This document shows positions 6,401-13,105 of a DNA stretch of 13,105 bases, piece after piece. Source of the DNA: Gyrodactylus bullatarudis (lineage: Eukaryota > Platyhelminthes > Monogenea > Gyrodactylidea > Gyrodactylidae); the NCBI GenBank assembly GCA_012064415.1, contig SSNU01000176.1:1-13105 (forward strand). The letters run 5' to 3'. Numbering within the stretch: position 1 is the first letter of the stretch; every line of letters begins with the position of its first letter. The notes under the pieces are model-generated. The model saw only the letters and a program-made list of their open reading frames with translations, had not been told where the DNA came from and searched no databases. The position numbers and the translations under genes are program-made.

Positions 6401-7947
6401 TTAGAACATGTTATGATTCTCTGCAATATATGTAAATAGGAGTTGGCAGGCTGCTTTTATATTTACAAATTTAAGATTGGATAGTTCTATTTTGAATCTG
6501 GTCCTTAGTTGGAGGGTGTTTTGGAGAAGGATTGTGTAGCCTCTGTTATTTCTAGTTTCATATCTCCTCAGGCGTGGGTTCATAGTATTATAAAGTACCA
6601 GCGATGCAGCAATTCTTCTTAACCAAATAGGATAGAGTGAAGCTTCGGTTAGAGATTCTCTGTAACTTTCCATGCAAAAGCATGATTTGGTACTAGGATT
6701 GCTCTTTTTAGGAATAGGAGTAAACTTGATTGTTAAACAGTCATTAGGAATGATATTCTGCTGAATTAAAGAGTTATAGAAATATGTAATGTTTGCGTAG
6801 AAAGATTCTGGCAGAGACAATAAAAGTTCTATTGAGTTCCAATTTATATCTTTCCTCTTTTTCGAGCTAGAGTTAAGTAAAAGGTCCAGAATCAGTTCCC
6901 TCGTGATCATTGGTGGGCTAGCATTTAGGACTGAGACCGGTTCAAAGGAATCCAAAGGGGCAAACACCGAGGTGAAGTACTCATTTAAGGATATAGCTGA
7001 AATAGAAGATGGCATTACATAATCACTTGTTTTGTTTGCAAGATATTTGAGTTTTTTCCAAGCTTTAGAGGGTTGCGATTTTGAAGTCATCAAGGATGGA
7101 TCTTTCGAATAGGTCCTGAGGTAGCTGATATTGAGAATTAATTGAGTTCTTAGAGCGCTTGGCTGACTGACGTATGAGGTGGTTAAATAGTGAGGAGTTG
7201 AAAAATGGATTAAAAATATGGCTCTCCATGCCAAGGTATAAGTGAATGAATCGTGAAAAACACGTTACGTAGTGCATCGATTCAGTGTTATAATTGGTAT
7301 TAGATGATCCATTGTCAAATATTAGCACGTGGTGATCGGATTCGCCGGTAATAATGGTATCCGTACAAGAGAGGTCCGAGATATTGGTAAACAATAGATC
7401 TAGGTAACTGGATGGATTAGATCTAGAGGGTTTGGTGACTTTTTGAGTGAGATTCAGGCAGGAAGAGTTCAAAAAGTGGACAATTGAAGTCAATCAATTC
7501 AGGTGAGTAGTTTGGTTTGTTGAGATCTCCACACAAGATCATCTTATCAAGAAGGCTGTCAAATTTGGTGTTTATATGTTTGACAATTATCTCCTCAGAA
7601 CTGGTATTCGCGGGGGGTGGACTATAAATGAGGATTATCGAGGCAGCAAATGCAGAGTTGGAACTTTTGACATTGAAAAAGATGATTTCAGGATCGTTTG
7701 ACTGAAGGATAACATCAATGTTAAGGTGGGGGGAGGTATACGCAATAATTCCACCACCTCTCGAGTTTATTCTGTCTGACCTGATAATATTATAGCTTGA
7801 GATTTGGATAACATTTGAGGAGATGTGGGGTTTTAGCCAAGATTCAGTTATTAGAACAATTTGAGGTTTCATCTTTTCTATGATCTGTTTGAGTGTAAAT
7901 ATTGATCTAATGAGTGATCTAATATTCCAGAGAATAATTGTTAATTT
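6401..7947 (-). pseudogene. LINE ORF2: endonuclease and truncated reverse transcriptase, frameshifted
   Basis: The endonuclease starts at about 7945 with LTIILWNIRSL and overlaps the end of ORF1. In the 7423-7872 segment are ITESWL (metal-binding Glu, residue 10), SRGGGIIAY and GDLN (residues 115-118). In the 7065-7493 segment are LLDLLFTN-like residues (SYLDLLFTN) and SDHH (residues 52-55). These are the active-site motifs of apurinic-type LINE endonucleases. The 6401-7234 segment has SLNEYFTSVF and CLTIKFTPIPKKSNPSTKS, the beginning of the reverse transcriptase. The palm with its Y-x-D-D is absent. After about 6680 the frame jumps to something resembling the far C-terminus (LTEASLYPIWLRRIAASLVL). 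Frame changes lie near 7490 and between 7065 and 7234. The copy cannot encode an active polymerase. Confidence 0.82.
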
Positions 7948-7958
7948 ATTGACGGGAG

Positions 7959-8834
7959 TTATTTCGGCAGTGGAGTTCCAGTGACCCGTTGAAAATTTGA
8001 GGAAGTGGATGGTGTTTCGTCGGAAATGTTGCGGACATTGGATGGGGATTCATTAATGTTGGTGTGAGAAATTCTCCTGACTTTGAATGTTCGTGATAAG
8101 TTAGGATTAGGAGTGTTTTGTCTAGCATTGAATATATAAGGATTGTTGAGATGATTTGGAGTTATGACAGGGACAAAAGGACATTTATTGTGGGTGCTAT
8201 TATTCAAGCTCGCAAGTTTTGATGTGGTAGGAGGAGCTAATACCGGAGTACGGCCGTTAGATGTCGAGATAACTTGAGGAGTAGTGGCTTCCTTTGTGTC
8301 ATTGGTTTGAATTACGCATTGAGGTTGAGTAGTGGCAATGGAAGTGGATGGACGTTGAGGTTGGTTTTTATGGACATCCTTATTTATTGAAGGTTTTCTT
8401 TGATCAATAGGTATTGATCTAGTTATTTTTATACCTTTTAGTATGAATTCATCAAAAATGAGTTTATAGAAATGATGAGAAATTTTCTTTTTGGAGGAGA
8501 CTTTGTAGTAGTGGTTTGACTGTATAGGATTTGCGTTATGGAATGAGATGGAGAATTTGATGTCCGGAAGCAGATTTTTTATGAAATTTGCAACTTCTGC
8601 AATATTAAAATTAGGGTGCATAATTCCTCTCACGATGAGACTATGAGAATTAGGCTTTCTGAGATTGGATGGTGAAAGATGATTAGATTGGCCAGTGTTG
8701 TATCTCGCTCTTTGATTGGAATTGCTAGCAACACTAGGTTGAACAGCTTTTGATTGAGGAGTTAGAGAAGCTTTGCACCGACATTCTTGATTCTCAGATC
8801 TGAGTAGTTTAATTTCATTAATCAGGGACTCCAA
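7959..8834 (-). CDS. LINE ORF1 protein
   Basis: This 291-codon open frame stops at 7959 and overlaps the start of ORF2. A short coiled-coil-like N-terminus (LESLINEIKLLRSENQECRCK) is followed by a low-complexity Ser/Asn stretch. A compact domain of about 90 residues begins SLIVRGIMHPNFNIAEVANF and runs to IKITRSIPIDQRK. It has the look of an RRM-like or L1-transposase-type ORF1 fold with conserved hydrophobic spacing. The rest is Pro/Ser/Thr/Asn-rich and disordered. No zinc knuckle is seen. The first in-frame codon proposed is TTG; the frame is open further upstream without an ATG, so the true N-terminus may be lost by 5' truncation. The protein would bind the LINE RNA for retrotransposition. 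Confidence 0.6.
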   Translation of the reverse strand: MESLINEIKLLRSENQECRCKASLTPQSKAVQPSVASNSNQRARYNTGQSNHLSPSNLRKPNSHSLIVRGIMHPNFNIAEVANFIKNLLPDIKFSISFHNANPIQSNHYYKVSSKKKISHHFYKLIFDEFILKGIKITRSIPIDQRKPSINKDVHKNQPQRPSTSIATTQPQCVIQTNDTKEATTPQVISTSNGRTPVLAPPTTSKLASLNNSTHNKCPFVPVITPNHLNNPYIFNARQNTPNPNLSRTFKVRRISHTNINESPSNVRNISDETPSTSSNFQRVTGTPLPK

Positions 8835-8868
8835 ATAATAGATAGGAACAAAAGCAAAATTTTCGAAG

Positions 8869-9078
8869 TTAGGAGCGTTCGAATTTCGCGGTTAAATTTC
8901 GCATCGGCCTGGTTAAACATTTTTTTTGAAGGCATGTTCTTTTATTTGTGCTTAATGCGTAAGTTTGGCACTCTTCAGCATTTTCCTCTTCACATGCAAG
9001 ACAAATTAATCTCTTGTGCTCTTTGTCTTCCCTATAGAAGTGTATTTTCCAGATTGGGTGCATAAGTAAATTTAACAA
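8869..9078 (-). pseudogene. hAT-C transposase N-terminus: BED zinc finger
   Basis: The frame reads HPIWKIHFYREDKEHKRL then ICLACEEENAEE. The W-K-x(2)-F opening and the C-x2-C pair are those of a BED finger, the DNA-binding domain of many hAT transposases. In the published frame the expected histidines do not follow. In the next frame, after single-base shifts in the A-run near 8920-8930, KEHAFKK and FNQADAKFNREIRT appear, which suits the C-terminal half of the domain. It lies upstream of and on the same strand as the pieces at 6215-6358 and 491-982, so it is probably the beginning of the same gene, split off by the LINE. That it is the same copy is inferred from order and orientation. Confidence 0.6.
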
Positions 9079-9270
9079 ATTGAACTCAACTAGGCAATTT
9101 TTGATTCATATAAACAAAGTTTTCCAAAAAATCATATTAGAATTTTGTTTAAATTCTGACTGAATAATTCTCGTTAATTATCTATCGAAAAACTGATTAC
9201 TTGAATTTCGAGTCAAGTCAAAGCCCTATATTAAATAATAGATACATCTGAGGAATCCACGGAAGATGAA
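9079..9270. other. AT-rich stretch, possible hAT-C terminus near 9228
   Basis: No coding frame is seen. On the minus strand TAGGGCTTTGACTTGACTCG begins at 9228, a hAT-like start (TAGGGC) about 150 bases upstream of the BED finger. The left terminus needed for confirmation is outside the window, and the bases at 9229-9236 do not fit the usual target preference well. CTTGA and TCAAG at 9200-9218 form a small inverted repeat. Confidence 0.3.
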
Positions 9271-9651
9271 ATGGGCGCCCTTCCCAACGAGCAAGAAGTA
9301 CAGGTTGGGGTCAGGGTGATTTTGGACAATGCCCCGATTCACAAATCAGCCATCTCTAGGCATTATTATGCCCATAATAACATTCAACTTTTGGAATGGC
9401 CTCCGTATTCCCCTGACCTCAACCCTATTGAGAATCTATATGGCTTTTCCAAAAACTTATGGAAAGATTATGCAGCTGGTACCCCCTTCAGTCATGATGC
9501 AATGGATCAAATTCTGAGGATCATTACTTTACCAAATATGCAGCAAAAAGTCAATAACCTAATTGACTCGATGCCAAAGCGCTTTCGTGCTGCCACTGTA
9601 AAGTTAAGGAACTTAAAAAAGATTTCAACTAAAAAGAAAAGTGAAGTGTAG
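9271..9651 (+). pseudogene. Tc1/mariner (DD34E) transposase, C-terminal fragment
   Basis: VILDNAPIHKS carries the second catalytic Asp (residue 19). WPPYSPDLNPIENLYGF carries the third acidic residue, Glu54, giving 34 residues between them: the DD34E spacing of Tc1-type elements. The fragment ends with a basic tail (KLRNLKKISTKKKSEV), as full-length members do, so the C-terminus is complete. The first Asp, the paired helix-turn-helix DNA-binding region and any left terminal repeat are missing. The frame upstream of 9271 is closed within a few codons, so this is a 5'-truncated relic rather than a gene start. Confidence 0.85.
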
Positions 9652-9844
9652 CATTGATTCACAAAAATGATATATACAGTACGCTCTTTATCCTCAGAAT
9701 TATGGACGAGAATCATCACCCATGGAAATTTTCTTGGCGAAAATTACAAACTCACAGATCTCGTATCTCAAGCTGATCGAGGACCGTCGATATTCCCAAA
9801 AACGTCGTCCAGTAACGTCATTATTTAGGACCATTGATTTTCTA
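9652..9844. other. Non-coding stretch after the Tc1 fragment
   Basis: No convincing gene is seen. TACAGTACGCTC at 9675 resembles a Tc1/mariner outer end, but it points away from the transposase fragment rather than closing it, so it may be the start of another relic. Confidence 0.3.
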
Positions 9845-10870
9845 TCAAATAAAATATTTTTTAATTCAAGCTTTCTTGTCTACATTAATCCATTCTTGCT
9901 TAGTCATGTTCATTGGATAATCGCGTCTGACTTCTTCTCTGGATTGAAGAATTCTATCAAGACTTGTACATAAATTGTACATAATTGCGAAGCAGCTTTC
10001 GCAGCTTCTTGTACCAGCCATTCTAAACCCTGTGTATGGCTGGGGATATCATCGAAACGCAGTTTCGGGCATGAAACGAGGTCCCAATCAGTCATCAATG
10101 AGGGAATGCCATAGGGAGTCGAATCAAAATTAATCATATTAAAGTAATCTGATGATGGAGATTAGGGAGACAATATTTTCTTCTTGGATTACCCATGACC
10201 TTTCGAATAAGTCTAGCAGCCCTTTGCCTGACAATTAGGTCATCATCCCCAGCCATAAATTCCCTCTGGACGCTTTTTGCCATGGTACCCTTAAGGTGGT
10301 ACACTAGTATTCTTACGACCATCAAACTGAATACCAACAAGATGTTTAGGTCTGTCTTTGGCCAGAGCGTCAGCATTCTTCCGTTGATCAAATTGAGCAT
10401 TGAGCTGTTACCAAATCCTCGTCGACAAAGTATGCATTAATAACCGGGCTGCTGAATGCGGAGAGATACCTTCAGCATGCCTGACTTTAGCCGTCAAGAT
10501 GAGTGGCTTCGTATTATATAATCTCTGGCAACTATATCTGGGGATTCATCACTTTCTATCCCGAGAAACTCATCAACATCAGGCTCTACGCATCTCCTTT
10601 TTCGAGGATTTAATACGGCAGATTCGGAACCTGTATCTGCAAATGACTGATTGGGTTAGAGACTATAGCTGTATTGATAACAGCTGAAGTCGAGGAGAAT
10701 CGTGGGAGACGACTCGGATTTGATTGGACAGTAGCCGAAACTACTCTTGGATGGCGAGGCTGACCGGACGAAGAATTGTTCATGACATAATATAGCATCC
10801 CAGTATCAGTCAACATCATTGAGTAATCAGCAATGGATGGCATCAGATATTGGGTGATAGTCAACTTACG
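9845..10870 (-). pseudogene. Frameshifted copy of an unnamed, repeated protein family
   Basis: Several minus-strand frames line up in the order of one protein. They are LNPRKRRCVEPDVDEFLGIE and RDYIIRSHSS (about 10610-10495), AKVRHAEGISPHSAARLLM (about 10491-10430), VGIQFDGRKNTSVP (about 10340-10295), DLIVRQRAARLIRKVMGNPRR (about 10250-10170), NFDSTPYG, LVSCPKLRFDDIPSHTQGLEWLV with EAAKAAS (10137-9980), then LDRILQSREEVRRDYPMN (about 9965-9895). At least four frame changes separate them. From memory, the R-x(3)-GIS-x(2)-AA, I-x-FDGRK and IP-x-HTQ-x(2)-E motifs recur in uncharacterised multicopy proteins of invertebrates, possibly mobile-element genes. I cannot name a function. The region 10610-10864 supplies a Ser-rich N-terminal portion. 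Confidence 0.55.
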
Positions 10871-11699
10871 TTCTGAGGCCTGATCCTTTTCAAGCTTTTC
10901 TCAGAACAACAGCTACAATGAGAGTCATTCTTGTAGCTTTGGCAGAGCGAGGAGTGAAACAATTCGCTATTTACAAAAAAAATAAGTTGTTCTGGAAAGT
11001 TTTATTGCGAACCAATCAAAAAATACCCCGGAGAGCTGCAAAAGACAAGGATCAATTTTGAAAAAAAAAATTTTTTTTGATCATGATCAGACCTCAAAAT
11101 ACGGATCAAAAACAGGGTTTGAAAACTCATTTTTCTCGATTCCAAATAAAAAGTTTATTTGACATTTTTGACGTCTTAAAACCAAAAAATTAGAATTTTC
11201 GCAAAAATTTGATCCTTGTTTACTAAGCTTTTATCGATAGTAAAATTTACCGATAAATACAAAGAATAGATCGTCAATCAATCTTCAAAAACTCAAAGGA
11301 TGGACAGGTATCTGTATTTTATTTGGACTCACTAAGCAGAAAGGAATGAATCTTGAAATGCTCTGGTCAGAAAACTTTGGAAATCAATCACCGTCTTATA
11401 TTGTTTTTTCAAATAAATCAAAAAAAAATCGTGAGAAAATCGCATTTATCCAACAAGTAAGCTGTACTTCTAGGAAGAGAACTTGGATCGAAACAAATTG
11501 ATGGCTGTAATATTATGAAATATTCTTAATACAGGTATCGAAATGAAACATTCCGAGAGTTTTTCAATCAAGATAGACCATCTTACTGCAATGATATACA
11601 AGGTTTATCCAGAGCTAATAATAGAATAACGTTCACGGTTTTAGCGAAAATTAATTTGGGAAATTTGGAATTTTAAGAAATAGCTTAAATATCCACCAA
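10871..11699. other. AT-rich intergenic DNA without genes
   Basis: No coding frame or RNA gene was recognised. The stretch holds an inverted repeat (11045-11055 with 11209-11219), an A10T8 run (11061-11078), a 12-base palindrome TGATCATGATCA (11078-11089) and TTTATCG...CGATAAA (11230-11257). Confidence 0.5.
11045..11219. repeat. Inverted repeat, 11-bp arms, about 175 bp overall
   Basis: ACAAGGATCAA at 11045-11055 is the exact inverse of 11209-11219, and the next inward bases (TTTTGAAAA versus TTTTTGCGAAAA on the other strand) remain similar with gaps. The enclosed DNA is AT-rich and non-coding. It could be a small non-autonomous element or a chance hairpin. Confidence 0.4.
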
Positions 11700-12413
11700 T
11701 CCCATACCATATGCTCGTATAGCATATCATAACGAGCCGAAGTCGGTACATGCACAAACTACACATGGTTACACATTAGCAGGTTAGAATCTCGTTCGTT
11801 ATCGGAATTACCCAGACAACTCATACCACTAACTAAGAACGGCCATTCACCTCTAATCACCTAATGATAGACAGTATCCTCATAGTGTCCGGTCCGGGTG
11901 ATTTTCCCATGTTGTGTCAAATTAAGCCGCAATCTCCACTCCTGGATGTTCTCTTCCGTCAATTCCTTTAAGTTTCAGCTTTGCAACCATACTTTTCCCG
12001 GAAACCATAGCCTTACAGGTGATTAGGCTCACAAATAGACCCCACAGATCATCAGATGGCACAGTTCATGTACGGTATCTGATCGTCTTCGAACCTGTGA
12101 GTTTCGCTCCTGGTAAATCAATCCTTGACAGATGTTTTCGCTTTGTATGGCAACAGTCCATGAATTTCACCTCTAGCGCTGCCATACAAATGCCCCCGTC
12201 ATTACTTGGGGTCTATTAAACCAACAAAATAGAACCGAGGTCCTATTCTTTTATTCCATGCAAGACTTTTCAGGCAACATAGGCCTGCTTTAAGCTAAGA
12301 AGCTTTGGGGTTTCCCCAGGTTCGCGGCGAATAGAACATAGTCTATTGCTCGTATCCTCCCCCTTTGGGCCTGGAGACCTTACCATTCTTTTACAAGCAG
12401 CAACTAGATTACC
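11700..12413 (-). rRNA. 18S (small-subunit) rRNA gene, internal fragment
   Basis: On the minus strand, universal eukaryotic tracts occur in the correct order. These are GTTGCTGCTTG (about 12405), TTCTATTTTGTTGGTTT (about 12230), AGAGGTGAAATTC (about 12170), GACGATCAGATACCGT (about 12090-12075), then AAACTTAAAGGAATTGACGG (about 11975-11955), GCGGCTTAATTTGAC (about 11930), GGCCGTTCTTAGTT (about 11850) and GATAACGAACGAGA (about 11800). The fragment runs from around variable region V4 into V7. The 5' part, including the highly conserved GCCGCGGTAA loop, and everything after V7 are missing. Stretches between the invariant blocks differ strongly from common animal sequences and V4 is short. It may be a degenerate rDNA insertion, or a piece of a fast-evolving organism's rRNA. 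Confidence 0.88.
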
Positions 12414-12433
12414 ATGAGTGTTCACGTCGTGAC

Positions 12434-12483
12434 ATTCGCGTAAGTGCTTTCTTAATCTACTACCCGAATTATAATTCGCGTAA
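12434..12483. repeat. Direct repeat ATTCGCGTAA with a 14-base palindrome
   Basis: ATTCGCGTAA occurs at 12434-12443 and 12474-12483, 40 bases apart. A perfect palindrome CGAATTATAATTCG (12465-12478) overlaps the second copy. This lies just outside the 18S fragment and may mark the junction where it was inserted. Confidence 0.45.
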
Positions 12484-12551
12484 AATTGGTCATTAAGGCA
12501 TATATAAGGAGATGCCGTATTTACTTTCAGAACACTTTTAAAATGTGCAAC

Positions 12552-12630
12552 TTAACCCTCGCCCTGGAAGTTGGCAAAATTTCACATTTCACAAGTGGGG
12601 TCCAAATGGACCCCATACTTTTTAGGGTTA
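12552..12630. repeat. Possible piggyBac-like terminus with nested hairpin
   Basis: TTAA followed by CCCT at 12552-12559 is the form of a piggyBac end. Inside is a perfect hairpin TGGGGTCC-AAAT-GGACCCCA (12596-12615). An outer inverted pair TAACCCT (12553-12559) and AGGGTTA (12624-12630) encloses it. No second terminus or transposase is visible, so the family is tentative. The hairpin itself is certain. Confidence 0.4.
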
Positions 12631-12814
12631 TTCACCATGTTAGTATCAGTTTTTTAATTACTTTCACGAATAGTATAATAGACCGGTATTATTTTCCAAA
12701 GTAGTATTATTTTTTTATTATTTTCCATTAGTATCAATAATTAAAATTATTTCAAAAACAGTATAATATACCCAATATATATTTTCAGAATTAGTATTAA
12801 TTTGAATCTTATTA
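12629..12814. repeat. Degenerate tandem repeat, unit about 30 bases, six copies
   Basis: Successive units begin near 12629, 12661, 12692, 12721, 12750 and 12782 (29-33 bases). Each has TTTTCA or TTTCA, a few bases later AGTAT(A/T/C)A, and usually ends in ATTA. Similarity between units is moderate. There is no coding frame. Confidence 0.6.
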
Positions 12815-13105
12815 TGATTTCTATAAGCTGTATTTGTTTAATTTTGCTGACTTATAAACGAATAAATCTTTTTTTTCGAAATTGATCTGATTATATAGTG
12901 GTCGACAAAAAAAAAGTTTTCACCAAAAATCCTTATATTTCAAGTTATCCAATATGCTAGAAAATTAAAACATACATCAATCGAAAGAGAAAAAAATTTA
13001 CTATTCGGTCATAAAAACAGATTTAATAAAAATTCATTCATAAACTTAAAAATACAAATTTACGTTTTTTCATTAATTTGTAAAACGACAAAATAAAGTT
13101 TTCAG
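12815..13105. other. AT-rich DNA, nothing recognised
   Basis: Very AT-rich with A and T runs. No coding frame, RNA or clear repeat was found. Confidence 0.5.

Larger units (their letters stand above)
6360..8868 (-). mobile_element. LINE (CR1/Jockey-like non-LTR retrotransposon), internally deleted
   Basis: Two overlapping frames on the minus strand give the standard order: an ORF1 with a nucleic-acid-binding-type domain, then an ORF2 with endonuclease and the start of reverse transcriptase. The 3' end is AT-rich with AATAAAAA near 6358-6365 and an ACTGTAAGT a little upstream. Boundaries are approximate because CR1-type elements often lack clear target duplications; the only shared flank I see is the hexamer AACTTC. 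The element appears to sit between two pieces of the hAT-C transposase. Confidence 0.75.

Noticed and set aside
6355..8880. AACTTC at both edges as the LINE target duplication
   Set aside because: Only six bases, and the LINE ends are not precisely defined, so chance is likely.
9675..9700. TACAGTACGCTC as the right end of the Tc1 element
   Set aside because: It is in left-end orientation relative to the transposase, and I found no matching inverse copy upstream.
9722..9973. 83-codon plus-strand frame after the Tc1 fragment
   Set aside because: No recognisable motif, and it overlaps minus-strand coding remnants in better-supported frames.
10400..10687. 95-codon plus-strand frame
   Set aside because: Antisense to the unnamed-family relic, whose motifs read on the minus strand.
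12019..12219. 66-codon frame within the 18S fragment
   Set aside because: It overlaps conserved rRNA sequence and has no protein signature.
12486..12704. 72-codon plus-strand frame
   Set aside because: It crosses the hairpin and tandem-repeat region and has no protein signature.
1..13105. CRISPR arrays, tRNA genes, bacterial operons
   Set aside because: No regularly spaced identical repeats, cloverleaf sequences or bacterial gene organisation were seen.

Overview
The window is eukaryotic, AT-rich, transposon-dense DNA. Spliceosomal-type introns, hAT, Merlin and Tc1/mariner DNA transposons, a non-LTR retrotransposon with an apurinic-type endonuclease, and a fragment of small-subunit (18S) rRNA rule out a bacterial source. 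I see no single-copy host gene. The 18S fragment has the invariant eukaryotic tracts but is strongly diverged between them. That divergence, the AT-richness and the very short introns would suit a fast-evolving parasitic animal such as a myxozoan, but this is a low-confidence inference.

From 1 to about 9230 the window reads best as transposons inserted into transposons. The substrate is an old hAT transposase gene (called hAT-C here) on the minus strand. Its pieces lie at 8869-9078 (BED zinc finger), 6215-6358, and 491-982 (RNase H-like catalytic core). Three insertions split it. A LINE occupies about 6360-8868. A second hAT element, hAT-B, fills 991-6214 with 13-bp terminal inverted repeats and an 8-bp target duplication ATTTGAAA. 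A third, hAT-A, ends at 482 and runs off the left edge. The hAT-C reading frame resumes exactly across hAT-B when the element and one target copy are ignored.

Inside hAT-B lie a decayed transposase (4004-5739, minus) and an undamaged 277-codon gag-like ORF (1134-1967, minus). Just upstream of that ORF's start codon sits a complete 1816-bp Merlin element (1977-3792) with an 8-bp target duplication ATAACGTG. The Merlin terminal inverted repeats are about 360-400 bp long and contain the first coding exon of its own transposase, so both ends carry a copy of the start of the gene.

Right of 9230 are a Tc1-type (DD34E) transposase C-terminus (9271-9651), a badly frameshifted copy of an unnamed protein family (about 9845-10870, minus), and about 800 bp of AT-rich DNA with inverted repeats. 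These are followed by the 18S fragment (11700-12413, minus), a possible piggyBac-like terminus at 12552, and a degenerate tandem repeat of about 30 bp (12629-12814). Nothing recognisable lies in the last 290 bp.

Almost every transposase here carries stops or frameshifts, so the region looks like a graveyard of mobile elements. The exceptions are the gag-like ORF and the LINE ORF1, which are open throughout.
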